Shown piece by piece: positions 1-11,880 of a DNA stretch of 64,000 nt. Numbering within the stretch: the stretch's first letter is position 1; each line of letters begins with the position of its first letter. The notes beneath the pieces are model-generated. The model worked only from the letters and a program-made list of their open reading frames with translations, had not been told where the DNA came from and did not search any database. Both the position numbers and the translations under genes were made by a program. The stretch spans positions 45,648,866 to 45,712,865 of the forward strand of contig CM019717.1 in the NCBI GenBank assembly GCA_009760885.1. Reading direction: 5' to 3'. This stretch comes from Achatina immaculata. Taxonomy: Eukaryota > Mollusca > Gastropoda > Stylommatophora > Achatinidae.

Positions 1-1255
1 TGGCAGAAATTGAGAAAATTGATAAAATTTCTCATTCAGTCAGTCATTCGCTACCTCTGCATCAAAGGCTTATCATCATTTGGATATGGTGGAGGCAATA
101 TGGGAGAGTGCCCCTTCTTACGGCACAGTTCTGAGCGAAAGGGTTCGATTAGCGTGGCATGGCCTAGCCACGAAAACCCAAACACATGATTCGCTCACAA
201 AGTCCCACCCTACCACCAATATGCAAATGAAGGTATATCACGTGAGCTAAGAATCTAGGAGAGGGACGCGCGGAGAACTGCGCCAAGGCAGCCTCGTCAT
301 GGCACATGGCTTGGGCGGCAGTGTATATCCAAGGAAGTTTGTCTTTGACGCATAGTGAAGACTGTATATTGCGATTTATGAAGAGGTCGTGAGTATGTAA
401 TTAGTAGTAAACTATTAAATCTCTGATTGTCGCCTGATGCCCGCCTCGTTTGTGCGTCATAATTGTCGGTTAATGTAATGTCCAGAAAAGGTCACATTTT
501 TGGTGTCAGCCGTCAGTGGTATATGTTTAGTTAAGGTTAGCAGACTCATGTGGGAAATATATATATATATCTTCAGAATGCTGAAGTTATATAGATATGT
601 ATGCATGTGTATATGAGTTCATTTTGAATGTTGAGTTGTCATGTATCTTAAATATAAACCATATTCTTATATGAAACGTTAAGCTTTTGTATGTGGATTG
701 CCAAGTCTGGCAACCTCTCATGAGATTTAGAAAATACATAGAATATATATCATGTAACGTATAACATGCTTGTGCATGATCTGCGTTGGCAGAATATTGA
801 GATCTTCGAACATTACTAAATAGTTTGTGTTGGAATATTTATATACATGGCGTTGGAGTTATATTTTGCCTGCAGGTGATGAATGACAGGATTGTATTTT
901 AGATCAGGTCAGTTATTTTCACTATACATATAATCACCCAGGTTAGTGAACCCAGACAAGAGGAGCGCCCAAAAGAAGAAAAGAATCTGGGTTGGGAAAT
1001 AGTTAGGGCAACAGTGGGGAATTGGAATGTCACTCAAGCTGTAGGCTAAAGAACAAACGAGTAATAAAGGGTTGAAGGGGGAAGATAGTGATCTTCACCT
1101 GGCCACAGAGTTGGTTGTTACATACCCATATCCAATGTGATAACTTGTAAAACTCCTGGAACAAAATGATCCATCGTAACAAAGTTTAAGGTTAGGGACA
1201 AAGTACAAAGTAATACATACAGAAGAAAAAACGCAATAAAGAACAAAGAAGAAGT
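1..1255. other. Intergenic spacer, nothing recognised
   Basis: No coding potential or known repeat was recognised. A short AT run sits near 558-570. The stretch ends at the (ATC)n tail of the minus-strand LINE that follows. Confidence 0.5.
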
Positions 1256-4200
1256 AACATTATCATCATCATCATGTGCAGTGCCGACTGGAGTTGGCTA
1301 TTATGCTTCTCCAGAGTACCCGATCCTTCATGCAGACCATCAGCTCAGTTGGTGATCTCCTCTCACACCATCCCGTCAGACTGTCCAGTATCATTTCTCT
1401 TGGTCTTCCTCTTGATCTTCTTCCTTCTATTTTTCCTGTTGTTATAATATTTTCAATGCTCCCTCTTCTCATTGCATGTCCTATGAAAGTACATTGTCTC
1501 TCTCTCTTATCTTTTTGACAAGGTTTTTTGTCTCTCCAGCTCTTCTCATATATTCTTCATTAGTTATTTTTGCTGTCCATGGGATTCGCAACATTCTTCT
1601 AATAAACCACATTTCTGCTGCTTCCAATGATTTTTGTGCAGACTTGCCTATTGTCCATGATTCACTTCCATATAACAAGATAGGTTCAATATAGCATTTT
1701 AGGACTCGTTTTATAACATTCATTGATAAGGATGTGTTAGCTAATATGTTTCTCATTCTCTGAAATGCTGTCTTTGCTTGGCTTATTCTGTTCCTAATTT
1801 TTGTTCTGCATTTCCCATCTGAAGTTATTACTGCTCCAAGGTATTTGATTTCTGCACCTGCTTTAGAATAGTTCCGTTTAATTTAATACTGCATGCTGGT
1901 GGATTCTGTTTCTTAGATATAACAATAGTCTCTGTCTTTCTGATGTTCAAAGTAAGGCCTTTCTGTTCACTTTCTTTGGCGACTTTATCCAAGAGATTTT
2001 GCAGGTCTTGTTGGTTCTCAGCTATCAGTACTGTGTCGTCAGCATACCGAAGGTTGTTAATATTGTATCTTCCAACTTTTATGCCTGGTTCTGTGATGAT
2101 TGTTCTTAGAATATTCTCGCTGTTCAGAGAAAAAAGGTCTGGAGATAGTACACATCCTTGTCGCACCTCTTGTTTTATAGGTTGATATTTTCCAGTTCTA
2201 TTTTCAACTCGAATTGCTGCTTCTTGCTGCCAGTATAGATGTTTTACAGTCCTCAGGTCTTTGCCGTCTATATTGATGTCTTCAAGCATTTTAATAATTT
2301 CATTATGTTTCACCTTGTCAAATGCCTTGGTGTAATCAATGAAGCATAAGTAGAGATCTTTCTGTACTTCTAAAGCTCTTTCTGTTATTGTTCGTAAGGC
2401 ATAAATGGCATTGTGTGTTCCCTTTCCTTCAACAAATCCAAACTGTTCATCTGCTATTTCCATTTTTATCTTTTTCCTTATTCTTCTCATAATTATTCTC
2501 AGAAGTAGCTTCGTTATGTGACATGAGAGGCTGATAGTCCGGTGGTCGTCACATTCCTTTGCACCTGGTTTCTTTGGTAGTGCTATAAACGTGGATTTAA
2601 TCAGGTCACTGGGAATATAACCACTGTTGTAAATGTCATTCAGCAACTTGGTTATTATTTTTATTCCTGTCTCCTCTAGTCCCTCTATTTCTTCTATTGT
2701 TATATTATCAGGCCCAGTCGCTTTTCCTTTCTTCATGTGTTTGATGGCATCTATGATTTCATCTTCAAGTATTGGTGGTCCATCACAGTTTTCAGTATCT
2801 GGTGTTAATTCTGGTCTTTCTCCTCCATATAGCTCACCGATATACTCTGTCCACCTGTCCACAATGTCTTCTTTTCCCATTAACATTTTACCTTCTTTCG
2901 ATTTCAGGCATCCTGTGGTATATTTTGTTTTCCTGCCTGTGAGTTCATTAATTCGTTTGTGCATGTTTTTGCTGTCTTTATTATGAGAGTCCTCTATCTG
3001 TCTGCACTGCTCATTTAACCACACTTCTTTTGCTTCTCTGCATTTGCGTCTTATTTCTTTGTTTATCTTGCTATAATTTTCCTCGTTATTTTTATTCCTC
3101 CTCCTCATGTCCATCAGTCCTAAGATGTCGTCTGTCATCCATTTATTTTTAGGGGCTTCTTTTTTGGGTGGTATTATCTCCTTAACAGTTTGGTGGATAG
3201 AATCTCTTAACATTTCCCATTGTTCATCTATACTATTTATCTTTGCTATTGCATTGTATCTATTTGTTATAATAACTTTGTATTGTTCTCTTGATTTTGC
3301 TGATGACATAACTCTTATCAGTAATAATGTGAATTCCATGCAAGAAAAAACAGATAGCCTATCTTCACTGGCTAGCAAAATAGGACTTGAAATTAACAAG
3401 GACAAAACAAAAATAATGAAAATTCCCATCAATCAAAATGGAAAAATACACATAGAAGGGACAGATATTGAAGAAGTCAATCAATTTGCATACCTTGGCA
3501 GCTACATAGACCAGGATGGTGACACTAGAAAGGAAGTTAGGATCAGAATTGCAAAAGCAGCATCAATCTTCAAGAATCTTGAGAACATATGGAATTCAAA
3601 AGTTATAAGCACAAAAACCAAGTTAAGACTATTCAATTCAAATGTAATATCCACCCTCATTTATGCATGCGAAAGCTGGAAAACAACTAAAGAAATAGAA
3701 AAGAAATTAGACTCTTTTGAAAACAAATGCCTAAGGAAAATACTCGACATCAAGTGGAATGAATTCAAGAACAATGCAGAGATAAGACAGATGACTGAAC
3801 AACAACCAGTCTCACGGGTGATCAGGAAAAGGAGATGGACATATGTTGGCCACTTGATGAGAAGAAATGAGCAGAGAATCCCAAAACAAGCTATCAAGTG
3901 GAACACAACAGGCCGAAGAAAAAGGGGCAGACCGCGTGAAACTCTGAAGAGAACATTATTAAGAGAGGCCAAGTTAACAGGCATAAAATCCTTTGATGAG
4001 GTTGAAAGACTCGCCGAAGACAGGAAAAATTGGCGAACTACTTTGCGAGCCCTATGTGACGTCTAACGGCACGGGAAGGATATAAGATATAAGATTGTTC
4101 TCGCAGTTCTAGGTCATTTTTAAGAAGTTCTGTATTCAGTTTGATGTTTCTCACTTTTCTGCCTGCTTTCTTTAGTTTTATTCTAACTTTTCCACAGAGT

Positions 4201-5180
4201 GGATCATGGTCACTATTGCAGTCAGCTCCTGTCATGGTTTTTTTTTGTCAGTAATACATTGTGGAATCGTTTGTTGATTAATATGTAGTCTATCTGGTTA
4301 AAAGTCTTTTTGTCTGGGCTGCACCACGTTCCAGTCTTCGAGGATGTTGTTTAAACCAGGTGTTTCCTACAACCATCCTGTGTATTCTTGCCCATTCAAT
4401 TAATTTATAACCTCTGTCATTCCTCTCCCCCAGTCCATAGTCACCAACGATGTCTGAAGTTCTTCCTTTACCAACTTTGGCATTAAAATCTCCCATGACT
4501 ATGGTAACTTCATGTGACTGTGTGTTTTAGTGCTGTCTCTATGTCATTATAAAACAGCTGTACATCTTCTTCAGAGCTTTCAGATGTTGGAGCGTACACT
4601 TGTATAATATTTATGTTTATTGGTTGTCCTTTCAGTTGGGCTAGCAGGACTCGGTCCGAGGTGTTCAGATATCCTACAATTGTCCTTGCCGTTTTTTCAT
4701 CAAATATAATTCCTACTCCTCGTTCATGTTTCTCACTTCCTGATTATATTATTGTATATTTATCATAGTTTATCTTCCCTGCACCTGTCCATCTAACCTC
4801 ACTCATTCCTAATATGTTGATCTTCATCCTTTCCATCTTTATATTTTCTAATTTTCCAGCCTGGAATAAAGTTCTAACATTCCATGTTGCTATTTTGAAT
4901 TTGTTAGTTTTGCCACCAGTAGCTTGATGACGATCTGGCCTCACCTGTGGCTCGTGAGCTGCCCTACCGGACGAGGCTGTTCCAGAGGAACATCCATTAA
5001 CGTTGTTCATGATGAATCGATTATTCTGTTCAAGCATAACTATTCTTGGGAACTACAACAGTGGTTTCCCGTTGCCTTCTGTCGGTTTGTGTACGGACTC
5101 TCCGCTAGCCTTTGGACTCCCTGTCCTACCCGCAAGGCAGCGGGAGCGAGAGGTTTTAAGGCGCCTCTGACATTATACTA
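1256..5180 (-). mobile_element. RTE-like non-LTR retrotransposon (family A), nearly full length, decayed, split by a nested LINE
   Basis: Read on the minus strand from about 5180 to 1256, this holds an APE-type endonuclease followed by a reverse transcriptase. Endonuclease landmarks are KIATWNVRTLFQAGKLEN (about 4845-4895), GDFNAKVG (about 4475-4495) and SDHDPL (about 4200). RT landmarks are [11 protein letters not shown] (about 2310-2345), RQGCVLSP (about 2150), YADDTVLI (about 2030-2050) and a C-terminal tail with GRPRE near 1390. The 3' end is a short (ATG)n run at 1262-1275, a microsatellite tail as in the RTE clade. Order and motifs resemble BovB/RTE elements; the clade is inferred by motif only. 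Several frame breaks and stops make it a pseudogene. About 3.1 kb remain once the nested insertion at 3291-4093 is removed. A second copy lies at 49379-51655. Confidence 0.85.
3291..4093 (+). mobile_element. 5'-truncated LINE (family B) nested in family A, with target-site duplication
   Basis: The coding strand is opposite to the host LINE. The fragment starts inside the RT palm (FADDITLIS) and runs through the C-terminal region ([28 protein letters not shown]) to a stop near 4064. It ends in a GATATAA-type tail. The 9-bp direct repeat attgttctc flanks it exactly (3282-3290 and 4094-4102), and the host LINE sequence resumes without loss, as comparison with the copy at 49379-51655 confirms. 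The reading frame is open across the fragment, suggesting a young insertion. Confidence 0.88.
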
Positions 5181-5197
5181 AATAATTTCTTACACAG

Positions 5198-6180
5198 TGA
5201 AGAAACGGGCAGCTCAATTCAAACATGGAAGGAAGAGTCTGGAAGATGATCCCCGTCCAGGAAGATCAAGAACGGTAAACATCGATGAAACCATTGGCGG
5301 AATCCATGACATGATAATGGATGATCGAAGACTAACTGAGTAGAACCTTGCTACTGAGTTGGGCATCCCCTAGCAACATGCTCATGCCATTATTCACAAT
5401 GATCTTCAAATGACAATGGTCTCTGCTCGATGGGTCCAGAAACTTCTTGGAGCTGATCACAAACGACAGCGTCTCAACATGCCATTTTTCTGCAGATCCT
5501 GAAAAGTTTCTTCAGCAAATTTGTGACTATGGATGAGACTTGGGTTCATCATTTTCAACCAGAAACCAAAGAACAGTCAAAGCAGTGGAAACACCAAGAA
5601 TCCCCACCTCCAAAGAAAGCAAGGGTAGTTCTGTGTGCAGGCAAAGTGATGGCTTCCATCGTTTGGGATTCAGAAGGTGTGCTATTGGTAGACTATCTTC
5701 AAAAGGGCAGAACGGTCACCGGGGCCTATTACGCTAATCTTATGAAGCAACTGTGGGTCAAACTGAAGGAAAAGCGTCGAGGGAAATTGACAAGAGTGAG
5801 TCATCTTTCATCAAGACAATGCTCCAGTTCACAAATCGGCGGTGGCAATGGCTGACATTCGTGAATTCCAGCTTCTTGAACATCCTCCTTATTCTCCAGA
5901 TTTGGCCCCTTCGGACTATTACCTGTGTACCAAACTCAAAAAAGGAGCTCAGTGGTCGCAAATTTGCTTCAGATGATGACGTCATTCATGCTGTAGATCA
6001 CTTTCTACTGGCTCACAAGATGCTGACTTTTACAAAGAAGGGATCCGTATGCTCCATGGTCGCTGGACTAAGTGCATAAACTTGCAAGGGGACTATGGTG
6101 AGAAATAACCCCAAAAAGTTGTCCACACATCATTCATTGTACCTTGTGGCGAGAACTTATCAATCACCCCTCGTATAATA
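5198..6180 (+). pseudogene. Mariner-family transposase remnant (DD34D type)
   Basis: In shifting frames this gives FKHGRKSLEDDPRPGRSRT (about 5216-5275), then DETWVHHF (about 5532-5555) with the first catalytic Asp, HQDNAPVH (about 5809-5835) with the second, and YSPDLAPSDYYLC (about 5890-5930) with the third. This is the order of a mariner DD34D transposase. The N-terminal helix-turn-helix is truncated, at least one frameshift falls near 5805, and there are in-frame stops, so it is dead. The downstream sequence ending near 6178 (atcacccctcgta) may be the remnant of the right terminal repeat; no left terminal repeat was found. Confidence 0.85.
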
Positions 6181-6404
6181 ACCAAAGAATTCGTAGAACA
6201 GAACATCAGTACGGATTCGATACGCTAAACCTTCGACTCCTACTCGTATTTTTTTTAACTTCCCGAATCTGACTCATTTATAAATAATTCATTTTTACTG
6301 ACTTGCACTCGATCTAAAACTGCTTCCACCTCTACTTTTCCACTGTCCGACTCAGTGTTTCATAAATGGTGCGTTTCTACTGACTTCGACTGCTGGTACA
6401 CTCA

Positions 6405-6680
6405 TTTTCGTGTTGTTTCCCTGGAACTACGAGTATGATGTTCCCTGCAGCCGTTACGGTGAAGAAGCTGAACACAAGAATCATGTCGGAAAAGGAGTGG
6501 GTTACGGCTGCCATTTTTAGACCCAGAGCGAAGCCAAAAAACACTGAAAAAAAAGCAATGAAAGGTGCGGCTGCTTTTTCAGCTGACTCCCACCGCCGTG
6601 GGACAACAGCGAAGAGGTGGGACAGAGTTTTAACTTCGACAGTCTTAACGCCAAGAGTCATCTATGGATCGCTGACAGGT
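6405..6680 (+). repeat. Dispersed repeat family R3, partial copy
   Basis: The opening (tttccctggaactac...gatgttccctgcagcc...gtgaagaag) matches the start of copies at 31140-31420 and 38670-38985. The later part diverges. Function unknown; probably a SINE-like retroposon. Confidence 0.5.
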
Positions 6681-6842
6681 ATTTTCACGCTGCATCTTTA
6701 TACCCTGCTATTCTACCAAAATTGCTTCCAATTTTGATTCCATTGATCTGCGTGCTAGTGGCACGGATCTGCAAGTTAGTGCTGTAACTATCGCAGTAAA
6801 GATCCCACTGCTTGCAGAATTGCTTGAGAATGTCTGCTTTTG

Positions 6843-7127
6843 CATGGTAAAAATAAGATCTCCGTTTCCATGCAATTAAGGCGTGTTGAGGTATTAGGCC
6901 CTATTTCCAAAACCTTCGACACACGAAAGTCTGATGTGGTCAGTATCACGCCCGGCCGCATTTACCTTGCCAGATTTCTCTGGTACACATTTTTAGAGGC
7001 TGGGTGAACCCCAGGGCCTTTTTGGCTGTGGTGTGTACCAGAAAAAAACCCTACCGCTGGGACTTGAGCCGGTACCACCGGATTAGTAAATCGAGCACCT
7101 TAACCACTCAGCCAACCAGGCCGCCAT
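6843..7127 (-). mobile_element. tRNA-derived SINE
   Basis: The minus strand starts in a tRNA-like head with an A-box-like segment (TGGCTGAGTGG, near 7105-7115) and a degenerate B box (GGCTCAAGTCC, near 7055-7065). A body follows, with a tail matching the copies at 16210-16501 and 18952-19216. It is not a functional tRNA: no cloverleaf is evident. Confidence 0.7.
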
Positions 7128-7319
7128 TGTATAGTTAACTAACGAAAAATTATAAATATGAAAGAACCATTGAGGTCATCTACAGTAGCAAGTTAAATTG
7201 TAAATAGATCGGTCCAGTTAAGTACAGTGAAATATATGAAATGTAACTTCAGTTTTGTTCAGTCTAATATATTTGCGAGCACTAAAAAATGATTCAGTTC
7301 CATTTTACTGAGAACATCA

Positions 7320-7835
7320 CAGAAACTAGCACAAATGAAGAATGTGTACAAGGTACCCGCAAGAGAACCAAGTTATGTTTACTGAGAGCTTACATATACC
7401 CAGTGACAACATACGGATGTGGAACATGAGCACTTAACAAATCACTAGGAAAGAGAATAACAGAATTTGAAATGAAATGTTACAGAAGGACACTTGGAAT
7501 GTCATGGATAGAACGAAAATCAAATAAAAAAGATGATAGGATTGGATGTCGCAGAAAACTGGCTCGTTAACATCATAAAAATTAGAAATCTGGGACACTT
7601 CGGCCACATCAAGAGACACAGTAGCTTGGAGAGATTGATAATAGAAAGGTTGACAGTGCCCGGCAAAAGAGAAAGGGGGCAGCCTCACCGCAGATGGACT
7701 TGGACATCACGGTAAGTCTGAATGTGTCACTGCAGGGCGCCGGTCAACTTGGGCAAGACCGTGTTGTATTCAGGGAGGCTGTGAGAGGGACAACGTTCCG
7801 GAACGGACATGTCACAGGAATGAATGAATGAAGTG
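7320..7835 (+). mobile_element. LINE fragment (family C), 3' end
   Basis: Frame-shifted pieces read YIYPVTTYGCGT, CYRRTLGMSW and FGHIKRHSSLERL, the C-terminal region of an RTE-like RT polyprotein. It ends in a (TGAA)n tail near 7820-7835. Compare the longer copy at 43370-44285. Confidence 0.72.
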
Positions 7836-7965
7836 CCGTTATTTTACTTCAAAGAAAACAGAAAACTTAACATCATATCCCATGAGATGGGATACGAGTA
7901 CACGGAATAATACATTGTATACATTTAGTCAAAGGTAATCTCTGTGAATCAGCGTTCATCGCACG

Positions 7966-9467
7966 AGGTCAAACCATAAGTGCTAGGCTGCCTAGTCAGC
8001 AGTTGACCAGAAACCATAAGTGCTAGGCTGCCGAGTCAGTATTTGACCAGAAACCATAAGTGCTCTGCTTCCTAGTCAGTAGTTGGCTAGAAACCATAAG
8101 TGCTCTGCTGCCTAGTCAGTAATTGGCTAGAAACCATAAATGCTCTGCTGCCTAGTAGTAGTTGGCCAGAAACCATAAGTGCTCTGGTTCCTAGTCAGTA
8201 GTTGGCCAGAAACCATAAGTGCTCTGCTGCCTAGTCAGTAGTTGGCCAGAAACCATAAGTGCTAGGCTGCCTAGTCAGTAGTTGGCCAATCCCCTGGGAA
8301 CAACTGTGTTAAGAGCACACTTATCTTAACATAGTGTTTGTGAGACAGGGAACATAGATCTGTTTGCTTAATAACTCTGACCTACCTCTGTAGTCCAGAA
8401 ACTTGTAGCAATCAACACTAATTGTAATTGTTATTTTTGTAAAATGTAATGTCAGGTTGGTGGACGGATGGGGACATGGAGATCTCTGGCGGGGATGAGG
8501 GAAGTCTGGTGTGAAACCAATGAATCCAGGACGTGACAAACCTATGGGTCTTTACAACAATGGCTATCAGAATGATGTAAAAAAAACAGAGCCAGTAGAC
8601 TATGGGTGGCGGGGAATGGATATCGTTGAAGCACTCATCAGATTCCTCATCTCAAAGTCAGAGTGTCTTTGTGGAACTGTCTCCAAACCATCTGACATGG
8701 AGAAGGGGCTTAAGTACAGCCACCAGAGGCTGGAAAACAAAGTTTTGGCCAGGCCAGCCACACTGTCTTCATGGCAGTCCGAGCAAGACCACAGTCTGCC
8801 CTAGCAAGGAAAGGTGCTGAAGTCGGAGTTACCCAGCCAAAAGGCGCATCGCAAAAATCAGGGTAACGCGTTATCGCTAATGAAATGTCTCTATCTGCAG
8901 TTTTCAAACATGGTGCTCGCCCTGTGAAGACTAACCAGGCAGGTGCAGTGCCGGGCCCCCTGCCTCGAAAGGGTCCACCCAATGCTACTGGAGGTCCTCT
9001 CAGTTCGTCTTGTGGAGTCAGGAGACATGAGAGTAGAGCTGCTGGCCAAAAAATACAACAGAAGAAAACAGCCAAAAAGCAAGAACTAAAAATAATGCAG
9101 TGCAGTGCTGGGGGTGTCAGCAGTGTTAGAGATGCTTGTTTTTTTTGCGAACGAAGAAGAAGAAGAAGAGTAGTTGGCCAGAAACCATAAGTACTCTGCT
9201 GCCTAGTCAGTAGTTGGCTAGAAACCATAAATGCTCTGCTGCCTAGTCAGTAGTTGGCCAGAAACCATAAGTACTCTGCTGCCTAGTCAGTAGTTGGCCA
9301 GAAACCATAAGTACTCTGCTGCCTAGTCAGTAGTTGGCCAGAAACCATAAGTACTCTGCTGCCTAGTCAGTAGTTGGCCAGAAACCATAAATACTCTGCT
9401 GCCTAGTCAGTAGTTGGCCAGAAACCATAAATACTCTGCTGCCTAGTCAGTAGTTGGCCAGAAACCG
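7966..9467. repeat. 40-bp minisatellite, split by a retroelement
   Basis: The unit is gaaaccataagtgctctgct followed by gcctagtcagtagttggcca (40 bp). About eight units lie at 7966-8288 and about seven at 9171-9467. The left block is more diverged than the right. The two blocks were one array before the insertion at 8289-9170. Confidence 0.93.
8289..9170 (+). mobile_element. (GAA)n-tailed non-coding retroelement inserted in the minisatellite
   Basis: It opens with tcccctgggaacaactgtg and ends with gcgaac followed by a GAA-repeat tail. The 10-bp minisatellite segment tagttggcca is present on both sides (8279-8288 and 9171-9180), although as part of the satellite unit it cannot alone prove a target-site duplication. 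The first about 600 bp match the minus-strand copy at 42651-43297. Open frames inside it (for example on the minus strand to 9228) show no recognisable protein. The family is not identified. Confidence 0.7.
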
Positions 9468-9582
9468 CCAACTAGTGTCACCGTCAGCACGAACTCCGTA
9501 TCTAAAGGGACATTCCTCTTCCTTTTCCTAGCTTAACCCTGGCACCCTCCCCCCCCCCCCCCCCCCCGTGGGTGAGTGAACC

Positions 9583-9700
9583 TTGGGAGTTTTTTTTTTC
9601 AAGCCACGGCCTGATCGCCGTGGAGGTAAGTGGAAATCGAAACCAGTCGTGTGGTCGACAAGTGGGTGTCTAATCCACTACACTAGCACGACTCCCAAAA
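9583..9700 (-). mobile_element. tRNA-like SINE head
   Basis: The minus strand gives a tRNA-like sequence with an anticodon-arm-like middle and a degenerate B box (GGTTTCGATTTCC near 9640). A poly-C tract (about 9550-9567) lies just to the left. It is too degraded to be a tRNA gene. Confidence 0.45.
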
Positions 9701-10472
9701 CATACAATACATTTAGTGAGAATTATATAAGTCTTTCAATTAGCTATGTACACTTTATGACTCTTACCGTGCTAATTCAGCAAACGTTTCTGCACCCTGT
9801 GATCTTGACATCCAAGTTTGTGTGAAGAACCTTGGCTAGGGCCTGATGACACCGAGCTGTTAGCTCCAAGCTACGGGGAGACCACACAGTGGGTGGTAAA
9901 ATTCTCGTGCGCTCAGAAGATTCCAGACTTTGCTAGTACAGTTTTGTAATAGATGATTTCGCACTTGATGTAGATCCTTTATGCTCGGTGCACGAAGAAG
10001 ACATCCCGGTTGAAAGGTATAATTCTGAAACTTGAACGATGTAGTGCATGTGGTGACCAGTCTATTTATAACAGGGACAGATAACTCCATCAGCTTTCCT
10101 CTCTTATTTGCCCCTGAAGCAGCGCAATGATAATTTCACCAGGCTTGTTTCACAAGTTTTGTCTTCACTGAAGAAGTTGGCTATATAAAGGGCATAAATA
10201 CCTTTCCTTGGTTTTCCACGTCTGATTTTTTGCTGTTAATTTTTGATTCGCCCGAAAGAGACTTCATGTAACTCAAACAGGTTCTTACTAAAAACCGAAC
10301 AGTGAATGAATTTCTAGACCGAATTTGAGGCACTCTGTTGCTGCGATCGAAACAGTTACACACGCACGTAAGAGATTCTTGTTTTAAAGTTTCCAAATCC
10401 ATAATCAACGGTTTGCGCTGTTTAAGTGTTTAAAAAAAAAAAGAAACCCAGTCCTCATGCAATGAGGTCGGA
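9701..10472. other. Spacer downstream of the small Cys/Pro gene pair
   Basis: No gene was recognised. This is the 3' side of the minus-strand gene at 10473-10661. No clear minus-strand polyadenylation signal was found close to its stop codon. Confidence 0.4.
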
Positions 10473-10661
10473 TCAGGTTGTTGGAGGTGCCGCGTCTTCA
10501 GCTCCTCCACTTGCTTGTTTCGGGGGCGGTGGAAGTAACTTAACACACGCTGGCCGTTGGTATTCTTCCAAGGGAGGTTCTTCCAGTTTCTTTTCCTCCC
10601 CGCATCCTTTGCCGTCGCAATTTGTGCCCTGTTTGGGACATACACTTTTGTCGTCCGCCAT
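10473..10661 (-). CDS. Small Cys/Pro-rich protein, tandem paralogue 1 (unknown function)
   Basis: This intronless 62-codon minus-strand frame starts MADDKSVCPKQ. It has an N-terminal Cys/Gly block (C8, C15 and a KGCGEE motif), a central acidic motif LEEPPLEEYQRPAC, a PPPP run and a low-complexity Ala/Pro/Thr tail. The core (CGE, a short acidic stretch, L.EP.LE.Y.RP.C, then L.PP) is shared in order with the frame at 11512-11745. This is why I call it a gene rather than chance. No signal peptide or membrane segment is seen, so a cytosolic or nuclear product is likeliest. A TGACATCA site and a CTTGGTTACCAAG palindrome lie about 160 and 190 bp upstream, matching its paralogue. The family is not recognised, and expression is not demonstrable from sequence. 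Confidence 0.6.
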   Translation of the reverse strand: MADDKSVCPKQGTNCDGKGCGEEKKLEEPPLEEYQRPACVKLLPPPPKQASGGAEDAAPPTT

Positions 10662-10816
10662 TTTGTTAGAAGTTGTACAAAAATTTCTGTTTCTTATAAG
10701 TTTCTTTCAGTTTTATTTATTTTTTAATGTAGAAGTGAAATGCCCGCCAGCTTCTAGTTTGATCTGTTGCTAGGGTCGAAGTGACAAAATGTGTGCTGAA
10801 GTAATAAAATTTGTGC

Positions 10817-10861
10817 TGACATCATCAAACGACTGTGAACATCAAGTCCTTGGTTACCAAG
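10817..10861 (-). promoter_or_regulatory. Putative promoter module of Cys/Pro paralogue 1
   Basis: TGACATCA (10817-10824, a CRE-like octamer) is followed 25 bp away by TTGGTTACCAAG (10850-10861, near-palindromic). Both recur at 11881-11928 in front of the paralogue, with surrounding similarity (gaacatcaag/gcaacagttt, gagtacaaaac/gaataacaaac). Confidence 0.45.
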
Positions 10862-11511
10862 TTTGGAGAGTACAAAACATGGATCATCATTGAATAGCCA
10901 GCTTTTGACGCAATAGCAGTTAACGTACGTGACTGGGGAGTTATACTGTGAACTTGTTTTCAGTAAAAAGTTGAAAACCGCTTGAAACGAGGCTCCTCTT
11001 TCCTTTTGTATGTTCTATTTCTGCTTCAGACTGTGCGTGTACGGAGCATATATGGCCTGATATGTACCATGAGAATGTCATTTACATTATCCTACAACTG
11101 TATTAATGAGATTATGACATTCCATTTGCAAATGCCTGTGCTCAGAACTATAGTTATAAAAGCATCTTCAATGCTTGAGTTTAAATCTTAATATAAAAGT
11201 GCGCAACGAGCTTACAATTTTAAGAGTTTTCCAGGTCCAGTTTCTCGCTATATAAGATTTTGCTCCTTTGAAAATCACTGTTCAGCTTTGTATGTAGGTT
11301 ATGCTTAATTAAAATGAGCTTCTAAAGTTAGTTACCTTTTCTTGTAACTGTGGCTAAGTCGGAGTGTTTAAAAGAGATATGTTGATGGTTGGAGTATGCT
11401 GAACTTCAGCACGTTTCTCTTCTGACTCCGAAAAGGCGAAATATCATAAAGTGCACTTTAGTCGTTTCAAAATTCAGTCCTGCTAGCTACGCCATCAGAG
11501 TTTCCTTCTGT

Positions 11512-11745
11512 TTAACAAGCTCGGTAGGTAGGTGGACATGGGATTGGGGGCATTTCAGGTTCATCGTCTGGTGTGGGTGGTTTGGGTGGAGGCGGTGGAG
11601 TTTTAATTACTCTGGGACACGGCGGCTCTAAACTGAAACATGGGGGACGCATGTACTGTTCTAATTCTGGTTCAGTGAGTTCTGCCTGTTCTCCGCACTT
11701 GTTCTCACACTTACCGGCGCCTTTGCTCTGACATGGCTCTCCCAT
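11512..11745 (-). CDS. Small Cys/Pro-rich protein, tandem paralogue 2 (unknown function)
   Basis: This intronless 77-codon minus-strand frame starts MGEPCQSKGAGKCENKCGEQ. Six or more Cys residues sit in short C-x(n)-C spacings. The conserved core LTEPELEQYMRPPC is followed by a proline-rich tail (TPPPPPKPPTP) ending in CPPTYRAC. It shares the order of its motifs with 10473-10661. The two start codons are 1084 bp apart and their upstream motifs about 1064 bp apart, consistent with a tandem duplication of gene plus promoter. There is no signal peptide. The high Cys content without a secretory signal suggests metal binding or a structural role (inference only). No known family was recognised. 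Confidence 0.62.
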   Translation of the reverse strand: MGEPCQSKGAGKCENKCGEQAELTEPELEQYMRPPCFSLEPPCPRVIKTPPPPPKPPTPDDEPEMPPIPCPPTYRAC

Positions 11746-11880
11746 TTTCTTACTGTTCGGTTAGAAATGTTCTTCCCGCCCTTCTCGGTCCCAGAGTCCT
11801 GTTTGTTAAGAATAAAAGCAATTGCCAGTGTCGGCATTTGCTCACTCTGTTTATCAGTGTAACATTAGTAAAAGCTGTGA

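Noticed and set aside
1828..4066. Long RT-like frames as host genes
   Set aside because: They are decayed non-LTR retrotransposon polyprotein pieces, with nested insertion and target duplication.
7055..7125. tRNA gene on the minus strand
   Set aside because: A- and B-box-like segments belong to a SINE present in several copies with a shared 3' body; no cloverleaf closes.
8710..9228. 172-codon minus-strand frame as a gene
   Set aside because: It lies inside the (GAA)n-tailed repetitive element, crosses into the minisatellite, and shows no family motif; the related copy at 42651-43297 does not keep the frame.
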